This document shows positions 8,105 through 15,784 of a stretch of 36,467 nucleotides of DNA, in pieces. Both the position numbers and the translations under genes were made by a program. How positions within the stretch are numbered: the first letter of the stretch is position 1; the number at the start of each line of letters is the position of its first letter. Below the pieces are notes generated by a model, which had not been told where the DNA came from, did not search any database, and saw nothing but the letters and a program-made list of their open reading frames with translations. Source of the stretch: Verrucomicrobiaceae bacterium (GTDB taxonomy: Bacteria; Verrucomicrobiota; Verrucomicrobiia; Verrucomicrobiales; DEV007); assembly GCA_012719225.1 (NCBI GenBank), contig JAAYAT010000103.1:1-36467 (forward strand), written 5' to 3'.

Positions 8105-9124
8105 ATGTCGGGAGCCGCTTTTTTCCAGTCCACGCTTTGTAAAACGCTCGTGTTTCTCCTCGGCACGGTCGTCCTGGGGGCTGCGTTCGCTCCGTTGCTC
8201 TATCTCGGGGGCAAGCATGTCGTCGCCGAAGCCTGGCTCGAAGGGACCTGGCTGGAGAGCGTCAACGACTCGATGCGGCGGGCTCATTTTCCACGGTATT
8301 TCAACCGGGCGATCCTGCTCGGCGCCCTCCTCATGATCTGGCCGACCCTGCGCTGGATGAACGCGGGGAGGAAGCGGAGCGCGATGCGCCGACCCACCGG
8401 CGAGACGATCCGTCGGCAGCTTCTCCTCGAGACGAACCCGCTCTGGCGGCGGCATCTCTTCGTGGGGTTTTTTCTCGCCGGCGGCACGCTCCTGCTGCTC
8501 GGAGCGCTCTATGTGAACCTCGGTTGGTATGAGTCGGTCGCCCCGGGGAAACCGCTGTGGCGGATTCTCCTCGCCGCGTTGGGCACGGGTGTCGCGGTCG
8601 GGTTGCTCGAGGAATTCGTCTTTCGCGGCGCGTTCCACGCGGTCCTCGCGAAATTGCTCAAACCGAAAACGCTCTTCTGGGTCATCGCGGTGTTTTTCGC
8701 CGTGATCCACTTTTTCAACGCTCCGAAATCGCTGGATGTCGAGGAGGTTTCCTACGGCTCGGGCTTCTGGATGTTGGGGAAAATCATCGGGTATTTCGTC
8801 TCCCAGTTCGCCAACCCCTATTTCCTCATCGCCGAGTTCGCGGTGCTGCTCGCGATCGGTCTGGTCCTCGGCTACACGCGAATGAAGACCGGATCGCTCT
8901 GGCTCGGGATCGGCCTCCACGCCGGCTGGGTATTCGGGGTGAAAACGCTGAGCCCGCTGACCCGGCGCGCCTTCGAGCCCGGTGAGAAGATGCCCTGGCT
9001 CGGCGACAATCTCCGGGTCGGCGCGATTTCCTGCCTCGTCGTCTCTCTCACCGGACTGGTGCTGTGGCGTTGGCTCCGCAAAAAATACGGCCCGCCTTTC
9101 GCCCCACGGGAACAACTGGAATGA
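8105..9124 (+). CDS. CPBP family intramembrane glutamic endopeptidase
   Basis: A membrane-embedded protease of the CPBP (CAAX protease and bacteriocin-processing, Rce1-like) family. The start used is the ATG at 8105 (MSGAAFFQS), giving 339 residues with about eight hydrophobic segments. Upstream in-frame codons from 7961 encode a polar stretch unlike a membrane protein's start. Motif 1 is EEFVFRG, with E169, E170 and R174. Motif 2 is FFAVIHFF, and motif 3 is GIGLHAGWVFGVK, giving the catalytic Glu and His residues seen in the family. Substrate is unknown. Its TGA overlaps the ATG of the comF-like gene (ATGA at 9121-9124), so the two are translationally coupled. No bacteriocin genes are nearby. 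Confidence 0.92.
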   Translation: MSGAAFFQSTLCKTLVFLLGTVVLGAAFAPLLYLGGKHVVAEAWLEGTWLESVNDSMRRAHFPRYFNRAILLGALLMIWPTLRWMNAGRKRSAMRRPTGETIRRQLLLETNPLWRRHLFVGFFLAGGTLLLLGALYVNLGWYESVAPGKPLWRILLAALGTGVAVGLLEEFVFRGAFHAVLAKLLKPKTLFWVIAVFFAVIHFFNAPKSLDVEEVSYGSGFWMLGKIIGYFVSQFANPYFLIAEFAVLLAIGLVLGYTRMKTGSLWLGIGLHAGWVFGVKTLSPLTRRAFEPGEKMPWLGDNLRVGAISCLVVSLTGLVLWRWLRKKYGPPFAPREQLE

Positions 9125-9882
9125 AGGAGCGGACCTCACGCATCCGACAGGCGGTGATGGGATGGCTCTATCCTCCCGTCTGCGGCGCGTGTGATCTGCC
9201 CCTGGAGACAAAGCGACAGCTCGAAAAGCCGTTCCTCTGCGAGTCCTGCGAGGACACCCTCGTTCCCATCGGGGCGGACTATTGCCAAGTCTGCGGTCAG
9301 GGGTTCGAGTCGAAAAGCGCCCTCCCCTTCCGCTGTGCGAACTGCGGCGACCGCGAGTTGGCGATCGACTTCGCGGTCAGCGCCTACCGCGGAAGCGGGG
9401 CGGGCAAAGGATTGATGCATCGTTTCAAATACGGAAAACAGCGGCATCTCGGGCGGCTCTTCGGGGTGATGCTCGACGAAGTGTGGCGGGACGAACGGCT
9501 CCGCGGCGGGTCCTGGTGGGTCGTGCCCGTGCCCCTGCATCCCCGCCGCCTCCGCGAGCGGGGTTTCAATCAATCCCGGGAGCTCGCCCTCGAACTCATC
9601 CGCCGCGCTCCAGCGGAGACCGAGCTCCGTCTCCAGCCTCTCTTGCGGAGGGTCCGGCAGACCACCCGGCAGGCCCGGCTCGACCGCCGGGAGCGGCTCA
9701 CCAATCTCGCCGACGTCTTCGCCGCCCGAAAGAAAACGCCCGCTGCGCCAGACGACGGAGCCCGCATCCTCCTCGTCGACGATGTCATCACCACCGGCAC
9801 CACCGTCTCCGAGTGTGCCGCCGCCCTCCGCCAAGGACTGGAGATCGGGCGAATCGCCGCCGTCTCCGTTCTGCGCGGGTAG
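9121..9882 (+). CDS. ComF family protein (phosphoribosyltransferase fold)
   Basis: A 253-residue ComF/GntX-type protein. The N-terminal zinc-finger region has CGAC, CESC, CQVC and CANC pairs over residues about 18-80. The C-terminal type I phosphoribosyltransferase domain carries the PRPP loop ILLVDDVITTGTTVSEC near residue 220 and the family segment PVPLHPRRLRERGFNQS. In naturally competent bacteria ComF helps move DNA into the cytoplasm, but many non-competent species keep the gene and its biochemical role is uncertain. The start at 9121 is chosen because its ATG overlaps the upstream stop codon. An earlier in-frame GTG/ATG reading would overlap the CPBP gene by 60 bases. Confidence 0.93.
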   Translation: MKERTSRIRQAVMGWLYPPVCGACDLPLETKRQLEKPFLCESCEDTLVPIGADYCQVCGQGFESKSALPFRCANCGDRELAIDFAVSAYRGSGAGKGLMHRFKYGKQRHLGRLFGVMLDEVWRDERLRGGSWWVVPVPLHPRRLRERGFNQSRELALELIRRAPAETELRLQPLLRRVRQTTRQARLDRRERLTNLADVFAARKKTPAAPDDGARILLVDDVITTGTTVSECAAALRQGLEIGRIAAVSVLRG

Positions 9883-10006
9883 AGGGTCGGCGCGGTCGGA
9901 TGGAAATTTGGTTGTGATCCGGACAGAACCCGCTATTTTCACTCTCAGTGGCCCCGGCCGCGAAACACCCGAAACCATCCCCTTTCTCCCTTTTTCCCCT
10001 TTTCCT

Positions 10007-10840
10007 ATGGGCATCTTCAAAAAGCGCTCCATTGCTTCTCTCGGGAAGAAAAAATCCGACATGCCCGAAGGGCTGTGGAACAAATGCCCGTCTTGTGGCG
10101 CGATCATCGACGAGATCACGCTGAAGCAGCGCAACCGGGTCTGCACGAAGTGCGATCACCATTTCACCCTGACCTCGCAGGAGCGCGTCGCCCTGCTGCT
10201 CGATCCCGATTCCTTTGAAGAGATGGACGCCACGCTCGAATCGAGCGACGCCCTCGGTTTCAAGGGCTACACCGACAAGGTCAAGGGATACCAGAAAAAG
10301 ACGGGCCTGAAAGACGCGGTTCTCTCCGGCAGGGGCACCGTCCAGGGACATCCGGTGACGCTCGGGGTGATGGATTTCCGCTTTCTCGGAGCGAGCATGG
10401 GCTCCGCCGCCGGGGAAAAACTGACCCGCGCCATCGAGGTCGCCACCGACGAGGAGCGCGCCGCGATCGTCGTGTGCGCTTCGGGGGGCGCGCGCATGCA
10501 CGAGGGCATCCTCAGCCTCATGCAAATGGCCAAGACCAGCGGGGCGCTCGCCCGCCACCACGCCGCCGGACTGCCGTACATTTCCATTCTGACCCATCCG
10601 ACCACGGGCGGGGTCACGGCGAGCTTCGCCACCCTCGGCGACGTCATCATGGCCGAACCCAATTGCATGATCGGGTTCGCCGGTCCCCGCGTCATCAAGG
10701 AGACGACCCACCAGAACCTCCCTCCCGGTTTCCAGACGGCGGAGTTCCTCCTCGATCACGGACTCGTCGATATGATCGTGCCGAGATCCATCATGCGCGA
10801 GCGCATCGGGCAGTTGCTTGAGTTCATGCTGCCGAAGTGA
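10007..10840 (+). CDS. accD: Acetyl-CoA carboxylase carboxyltransferase subunit beta
   Basis: The beta half of the carboxyltransferase that moves CO2 from biotin to acetyl-CoA, the first step of fatty acid synthesis. It partners AccA, which is not in this window. The product from the ATG at 10007 is 277 residues, near the usual 280-300. The N-terminal four-Cys zinc ribbon is plain: CPSC near residue 26 and CTKC near residue 45. The crotonase-type domain includes GFKGYTDKVKGYQKKTGLKDAV, MDFRFLGASMGSAAGEKL, the oxyanion-loop region CASGGARMHEG, HPTTGGVTASFATLGD and GPRVIKETT. The start is fixed by homology; only pyrimidine-rich sequence lies just upstream. The gene is convergent with pyrD, and only nine bases separate their stop codons. 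Confidence 0.97.
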   Translation: MGIFKKRSIASLGKKKSDMPEGLWNKCPSCGAIIDEITLKQRNRVCTKCDHHFTLTSQERVALLLDPDSFEEMDATLESSDALGFKGYTDKVKGYQKKTGLKDAVLSGRGTVQGHPVTLGVMDFRFLGASMGSAAGEKLTRAIEVATDEERAAIVVCASGGARMHEGILSLMQMAKTSGALARHHAAGLPYISILTHPTTGGVTASFATLGDVIMAEPNCMIGFAGPRVIKETTHQNLPPGFQTAEFLLDHGLVDMIVPRSIMRERIGQLLEFMLPK

Positions 10841-10849
10841 GCGCGGCGC

Positions 10850-11893
10850 TTATTTTAGGTTTTTGATCTCCGAGACCAGCCTGGGTCCCCGGTAGATCAA
10901 GCCGGTGTAGACCTGGACGAGGGCGGCACCGGCGTCGAATTTGGCCCGGGCGTCGTCGGCGCTCATCACGCCGCCCGATCCGATCACCGGAATGGCGGCG
11001 TTCATCTCGCGGCGGAGCAGGCGCAATACCTCGGTCGATTTTTTGCTGAGCGGAGCGCCACTGAGGCCTCCGCCTTCCCCCGCGAGAGCGTGGTCGGCGA
11101 CGGCGTCGCGGTCTATCGTGGTGTTGGTCGTAATGACACCGTCCACTCCCGTCTCGTTGAAAACCCCGGCGAGGGCGATGATGGCCTCTTCGGAAAGGTC
11201 GGGGGCGATCTTGATCACGATGGGCACATATTTTCCCTCCTGTGCGGTTTGCAGTTCGCTCCGCTTCGCCTGGAGTTGTCGGATGAGATCCCGGCAGGTC
11301 TCCGCGTTTTGCAAATCGCGGAGACCTTTGGTATTCGGTGAGGAAAGGTTCGCGGTGACATAATCCGCCGCCGCGTAGACGCCCTCGAAACAGAGCAGAT
11401 AATCGCGGATCGCCTCTTCGTTGGGCGTGTCGAAATTCTTCCCGATGTTGATCCCGAGGACTCCGCGAAAATCTTTCCGCGAGCGGGCGAGATTCTCCAG
11501 CAGGCCGACGACGCCGGGATTGTTGAACCCCATGCGATTGATGACAGCCTCGTGTTCCTTGAGGCGGAAGAGGCGCGGTTTTTCGTTTCCGGGCTGGGGG
11601 CGGGGCGTGACCGTGCCGATCTCGACGTGTCCGAAACCGAGTTCTCCGAAGGCGTGGACGGCGGCACCAGCCTTGTCGAGTCCGGCGGCGAGACCGACGC
11701 GGTTGGGGAAGGACAGTCCCATGCACTCGACCGCCGGGGAGGTGACAGGGTCGGATGCCCCACCCGACCCTGTCAAGGCGCGCAGGATTCCGAGAGAGTC
11801 GGCGAAGCGCATCATCGAGAGGGTGGCGTGGTGGGCCGATTCCGCGTCCATGGCGAAGAGGAGGCGGCGAGCGAGCGGGTAGAGGTCGGGCAT
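10850..11893 (-). CDS. pyrD: Dihydroorotate dehydrogenase (quinone), class 2
   Basis: Oxidises dihydroorotate to orotate in pyrimidine synthesis and passes electrons to quinone at the inner membrane face. The protein is 347 residues. The N-terminal helix region (MPDLYPLARRLLFAMDAESAHHATLSMM) is the membrane-associating part found in class 2. Family motifs are GLAAGLDKAGAAVHAFGELGFGHVEIGTVTP, NRMGFNNPG, ANLSSPNTKGLRDLQ (with the catalytic-base Ser), IVIKIAPDLS, TTNTTIDR, GLSGAPL and IPVIGSGGV for the FMN phosphate. Residues about 41-50 are encoded by a perfect 11-bp palindrome (see the repeat entry); homologues have a variable loop there. It is divergent from nadE across 108 bp, which must hold both promoters. 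Confidence 0.96.
   Translation of the reverse strand: MPDLYPLARRLLFAMDAESAHHATLSMMRFADSLGILRALTGSGGASDPVTSPAVECMGLSFPNRVGLAAGLDKAGAAVHAFGELGFGHVEIGTVTPRPQPGNEKPRLFRLKEHEAVINRMGFNNPGVVGLLENLARSRKDFRGVLGINIGKNFDTPNEEAIRDYLLCFEGVYAAADYVTANLSSPNTKGLRDLQNAETCRDLIRQLQAKRSELQTAQEGKYVPIVIKIAPDLSEEAIIALAGVFNETGVDGVITTNTTIDRDAVADHALAGEGGGLSGAPLSKKSTEVLRLLRREMNAAIPVIGSGGVMSADDARAKFDAGAALVQVYTGLIYRGPRLVSEIKNLK
11744..11774. repeat. Palindromic repeat embedded inside pyrD
   Basis: GACAGGGTCGG (11744-11754) and CCGACCCTGTC (11764-11774) form a perfect 11-bp inverted repeat with a nine-base loop, inside the pyrD frame. It encodes the Gly/Ser-rich loop TGSGGASDPVT between the N-terminal helices and the FMN barrel. 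A related hairpin lies at 3324-3354 and a half site at 29085-29094, so this may be a mobile palindrome tolerated in a surface loop. Confidence 0.55.
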
Positions 11894-12001
11894 GGGAACC
11901 GATAGACGGAAGCGGCGCGGCGGGCAACTCTCCCGCTCGGGAAAACTCCGCGTTGCCCCGCTTGGCAAGTTGGGGAAAACTATCGTTCGAACCCATTGCC
12001 T

Positions 12002-13984
12002 ATGAATCGCATCGTCGCCGGGGCCGCCGCCCTCAATCAGACTCCGCTCGACTGGTCGGGCAACCTCTCGCGGGCCGCCGCCGCCGTGGCCTCGGCGAGG
12101 GAAGAGGGGGTCGGCTGGCTCTGTCTCCCCGAGTTGGCCCTGACCGGCTACGGCTGCGAGGACATGTTTTTGTCCCCCGGGGTCGGGGAGCGGGCTCTCG
12201 CGGCGCTGCTCGATTTTGCTCCGCAGTGCGGCGGTCTGGTGGTGGCGGTGGGGTTGCCGCTCTGGTTCGAGGGCTCGGTCTTCAACGCGGTGGCGGTGAT
12301 CCTTGACGGAGAAATCGCGGGATTCGTCGCGAAACAAAATCTCGCCGGCGACGGGTTGCACTACGAGCCGCGCTGGTTCAAAGCCTGGCCCGAGGGCCGG
12401 GTCGAGCGGGTCAGGGTAGGCGGGCGAGACCTGCCGCTGGGCGATCTCGTCTTCGACATCGGCGGGGTGCGGCTGGGATTCGAGATCTGCGAGGATGCCT
12501 GGGTGGCGGATCGACCCGGGACGCGACTGGCGCGGCGCGGGGTGGATTTGATTTTCAATCCGAGCGCGAGTCATTTCGCCTTCGGCAAACAACTCGTGCG
12601 CGAGCGTTTCGTGCTGGAAGGATCGCGCGCGTTCGCCTGCGGGTATGTCTACGCGAATCTGCTCGGGAACGAGGCCGGACGCGTCATCTACGACGGCGGC
12701 ACCGTGATCGCCTGCGGCGGTGAGTATGTCGCGGAGGGGCGTCGCTTTTCCTTCCGCGACCACATCGTCACGGCGGCGACGATCGATCTCCACCGCACCC
12801 GCCTGGCGCGGGCCTCTCAGGTGAGCCATCGTCCCCTCCTCGGCGAGGCGGCCGAACTAACGGTGGTTTCGACATTTTCCCCGGCGTGGCGGGGGCCGCG
12901 CACCACCCCGTCGAGCGAAGGGAATCACGCCGCCGATCTCAAGGAGGAGGAATTCACCCGCGTGATCGCCCTGGGGCTTTTCGATTACCTGCGCAAGAGT
13001 CGTTCGGGCGGTTTTGTCGTGTCCCTGAGCGGCGGGGCGGATTCGGCGGCCGTTTCGGTGTTGGTGAAAGTGATGGTGGATCTCGCAACCAACGAACTGG
13101 GCGACGCGGCCTTCCGGGAAAAACTCGGCCACATCCGCTTCGAGGAGCAACGGCCCGTGATGGAGCAACTCCTTTCCTGCGTCTACCAGAGCACGAAGAA
13201 TAGCTCCGAGACGACGAGGGGCGCGGCGGAGACGGTGGCCCGGGCGATCGGCGCGTCCTATCAGGAATGGGATGTCGAAGCTCTCGTGGCCGGTTACCGC
13301 GCGATGGTCGAGCGGGGCTTGGGCCGCGAACTGACTTGGGAAACGGACGACATCACCCTGCAAAACATCCAGGCGCGGGTGCGGGCACCGGGCGTGTGGA
13401 TGCTGACGAACATCCGCCGGGCCCTGCTCCTCGCGACGAGCAATCGCTCCGAGGCGGCGGTGGGCTACGCGACCATGGACGGGGACACCGCTGGCGGGCT
13501 CAGCCCGATCTCGGGCATCGACAAGGCCTTTTTGCGGCAATGGCTGCGCTGGATGGAGACGAGTGGCGCGGCTCCTGACATCGCGCCCATTCCCGGGCTG
13601 AGGGCGGTCAACGTGCAGGCGCCGACCGCCGAGTTGCGTCCCAACGAGGACAAGCAAACCGACGAATCGGACCTGATGCCCTACCCCGTCCTCGATGCGA
13701 TCGAGAAGCACGCGATCCGCGACAAGAAACTGCCCGCCGAGGTCTGGGACATCATGGCCGAGACCCATCCCGAGTACGACCGCGAGATCCTGCGCGCCTG
13801 GGTCATCAAGTTTTTCCGCCTGTGGAGCCGCAATCAGTGGAAGCGCGAGCGCTACGCTCCGGGTTTCCATGTCGATGACAAGAATCTCGATCCCAAAACC
13901 TGGTGCCGTTTCCCCATTCTCAGCGGCGGCTTCCACGACGAACTCGCCGAACTGGAGGCGATGGAAGTGGAAAAGGAACGTTAG
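12002..13984 (+). CDS. nadE: Glutamine-dependent NAD+ synthetase
   Basis: Last step of NAD synthesis: deamido-NAD plus ATP and glutamine-derived ammonia give NAD. The 660-residue protein is the long two-domain form seen in Mycobacterium tuberculosis and many bacteria. The N-terminal nitrilase-type glutaminase has the triad E44 (LPELALTGYG), K111 (KQNLAGDG) and C163 (EICEDAW). The C-terminal N-type ATP pyrophosphatase domain has the P-loop SGGADS at 343-348, followed by ATSNRSEAAVGYATMDGDTAGGLSPI and a C-terminal KRERYAPGFHVDDKN segment. The ATG at 12002 is preferred over a TTG two codons upstream. An AT-rich hairpin 72 bp past the stop may end the transcript. Confidence 0.96.
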   Translation: MNRIVAGAAALNQTPLDWSGNLSRAAAAVASAREEGVGWLCLPELALTGYGCEDMFLSPGVGERALAALLDFAPQCGGLVVAVGLPLWFEGSVFNAVAVILDGEIAGFVAKQNLAGDGLHYEPRWFKAWPEGRVERVRVGGRDLPLGDLVFDIGGVRLGFEICEDAWVADRPGTRLARRGVDLIFNPSASHFAFGKQLVRERFVLEGSRAFACGYVYANLLGNEAGRVIYDGGTVIACGGEYVAEGRRFSFRDHIVTAATIDLHRTRLARASQVSHRPLLGEAAELTVVSTFSPAWRGPRTTPSSEGNHAADLKEEEFTRVIALGLFDYLRKSRSGGFVVSLSGGADSAAVSVLVKVMVDLATNELGDAAFREKLGHIRFEEQRPVMEQLLSCVYQSTKNSSETTRGAAETVARAIGASYQEWDVEALVAGYRAMVERGLGRELTWETDDITLQNIQARVRAPGVWMLTNIRRALLLATSNRSEAAVGYATMDGDTAGGLSPISGIDKAFLRQWLRWMETSGAAPDIAPIPGLRAVNVQAPTAELRPNEDKQTDESDLMPYPVLDAIEKHAIRDKKLPAEVWDIMAETHPEYDREILRAWVIKFFRLWSRNQWKRERYAPGFHVDDKNLDPKTWCRFPILSGGFHDELAELEAMEVEKER

Positions 13985-14055
13985 GAATCGGAGCGAAAGG
14001 CACGGATCGGACGAAATTTTCTCCTCCCCGCGGAATATTGGTTTGTATATCTAAT

Positions 14056-14077
14056 AAATCAGGATATTCTGATTTTT
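14056..14077 (+). terminator. AT-rich hairpin followed by T residues after nadE
   Basis: AAATCAG (14056-14062) pairs with CTGATTT (14069-14075) around a six-base loop and is followed by two more T. It could be a weak intrinsic terminator for nadE. It ends directly against the ATG at 14078, so if that start is used, the hairpin would cover the place where ribosomes bind. Confidence 0.4.
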
Positions 14078-15784
14078 ATGATATTCGACCGAAATGCCAC
14101 TGGACATGGTTGGATGGACTATTCCCACCTGTTGCGGTCACGGTGGCCAATAGTCATGTTGGTCTGTTCGGTGGTTTTTCTCGGCGGGGCGGCCCTGCGC
14201 AAGAGCCTCCCCTTCCCCTACGAATCGGTCGTGTGCATCCGGTGGGAGTCGGGAAAGGCGACCGATGAACCGGCTCCGTCCCCGAGTCAGTTCCGGGCGA
14301 GCCGCTTGAATGATTTTTCCGCTCAGATCGCGGAGCTGCGCAGTGGAAACCTGCTCTCCGAAGTGGTGCTCGCGGGCGATCTGGTGCGCCGTTGGAACGT
14401 CGATCACGAGGCTGCGGCAACGCGGTTGCTGGCGCGGCGCAGCGAAGTGGAGGGACGGGCGGACGAGGGGGTGATCCTGCTGCGGACGCGGGATCGGACC
14501 GCAGCCGCCTCGGCGGAGCTGGCCAATGCGATCGCGGACCGGTTTCTTTTCCGAAAACACGCCGAAGTCCGCGCCGAGGCCAACGCACGGGTGGTGCGGT
14601 TCGACCGGGAGAAACGGGAACGACACCGCGCCATCGAAGCGATCGAGGCGCGGTTGCTCGCCTTGAGCGCCGACGACGAAGCTGCCGACGGCGGGGTCGA
14701 GGGCGGCGAGGACGAGCAAAACGATTTGCGCCACCGCCTCCACAGCGAGCGCAACCTGCTCCGTTCGCTGGAGGCGAAACACCAACTCGCGGTGATCGAA
14801 GCGGGCGAGGCGAAATCACCGGCCCGGCTCTCGGAGAGGGCGGAGGAGGTCTCGGCGACCCGGATCATTCCCTTTTTTCTCCAAATGCCCGGGATGATCC
14901 TGGCCGGTCTGCTCGCGGGAGTGGGCGCGATCCTCGTGGGGGGGAGAGGGGGCGTCCGTCTCCAATTTCTCGCAGACCTACAGGAGCGCCTGGAGCTGCC
15001 GGTGGCGGGTTTCGCGCCCCTCTGCGGGACGAGTTTGTTGACGGAAAAATCCCTTTCGCCCTATCTGGTCGAGTCCTACCGCGATCTGCGGACGAAGCTG
15101 AAACGGCTGCCCGCAGGGGATTGCTTGTTCGTAACCCTGCTGCCGCTGCGGAGCGAAGCCGGTGTCGCCGAAGCGGCGACCAATCTGGCCTGCGTCCTCG
15201 CCGACGGGGGGGCGACGGTGCTGGTGATCGACGCGGACTTTCGCAATCCGCAGTTGCATCCGTATTTCGAGGCGGCGCGTCACCCCGGCCTGTCCGATTT
15301 TCTGAGCGGGGAGATGCGGCTGGAGGAGACCGTCATCAAAACGCGTCGTCCCAATCTCTGGTTCATGCCGAGCGGTCCGCTGCATCCCGATCCCGGCGGT
15401 CTCATCGCCGGTCGCCGCATGGATGATCTGCTCTGGGACATGCGGAGCCGTTTCGATTATCTCCTCATCGTGGCCCCTCCGCTGCACCGGGTCGCGGAGG
15501 CCGGTGCCCTCGCCGCCCTCGCCGATGGCACGGCGGTGGTGGCTCCCTACGGAAGCTGTTCGGTGCGGCAATTGCAAAAGGCCCGCCTCGCCCTCGAAGT
15601 GGCCGCGGCACAACTCACTGCGGTCTTGCTGACGACGAAGGCGGGAGGAAATCCGCCCGCCTCCCCGCCGTCCTCGCCGTCCTCGCTGCCGCCCCGCGAG
15701 GTCGCGGGACGATCTCCGTCGGAAGATGCCGGGCGCAGCGGCGGGAGTCCGGTCCAAACGGTCACGGTCCGAAAACGACCCTGA
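14078..15784 (+). CDS. Wzc-like chain-length/kinase-family protein with decayed nucleotide-binding site
   Basis: A 568-residue protein with the architecture of bacterial tyrosine kinases of polysaccharide export. TM1 is at about 24-41, then comes an extracytoplasmic Wzz-like region with coiled coil (about 165-240), TM2 at about 272-289, and a cytoplasmic P-loop domain (about 325-520) starting YLVESYRDLRTKLKRL. The Walker A' strand VLVIDADFRNPQLHPYF is intact. Walker A reads TLLPLRSEAGVAEAATNLA and lacks GK[ST]. Walker B is LLIVAPP, not the usual IDTPP, and there is no Tyr cluster at the C-terminus, which is a Pro/Ser-rich tail. It is therefore probably a pseudokinase scaffold. A start at 14114 (MDYSHLL) resembles Wzz starts and avoids the hairpin before 14078. 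No glycosyltransferase gene is adjacent. It is convergent with, and overlaps by 23 bases, the TonB receptor gene. Confidence 0.8.
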   Translation: MIFDRNATGHGWMDYSHLLRSRWPIVMLVCSVVFLGGAALRKSLPFPYESVVCIRWESGKATDEPAPSPSQFRASRLNDFSAQIAELRSGNLLSEVVLAGDLVRRWNVDHEAAATRLLARRSEVEGRADEGVILLRTRDRTAAASAELANAIADRFLFRKHAEVRAEANARVVRFDREKRERHRAIEAIEARLLALSADDEAADGGVEGGEDEQNDLRHRLHSERNLLRSLEAKHQLAVIEAGEAKSPARLSERAEEVSATRIIPFFLQMPGMILAGLLAGVGAILVGGRGGVRLQFLADLQERLELPVAGFAPLCGTSLLTEKSLSPYLVESYRDLRTKLKRLPAGDCLFVTLLPLRSEAGVAEAATNLACVLADGGATVLVIDADFRNPQLHPYFEAARHPGLSDFLSGEMRLEETVIKTRRPNLWFMPSGPLHPDPGGLIAGRRMDDLLWDMRSRFDYLLIVAPPLHRVAEAGALAALADGTAVVAPYGSCSVRQLQKARLALEVAAAQLTAVLLTTKAGGNPPASPPSSPSSLPPREVAGRSPSEDAGRSGGSPVQTVTVRKRP

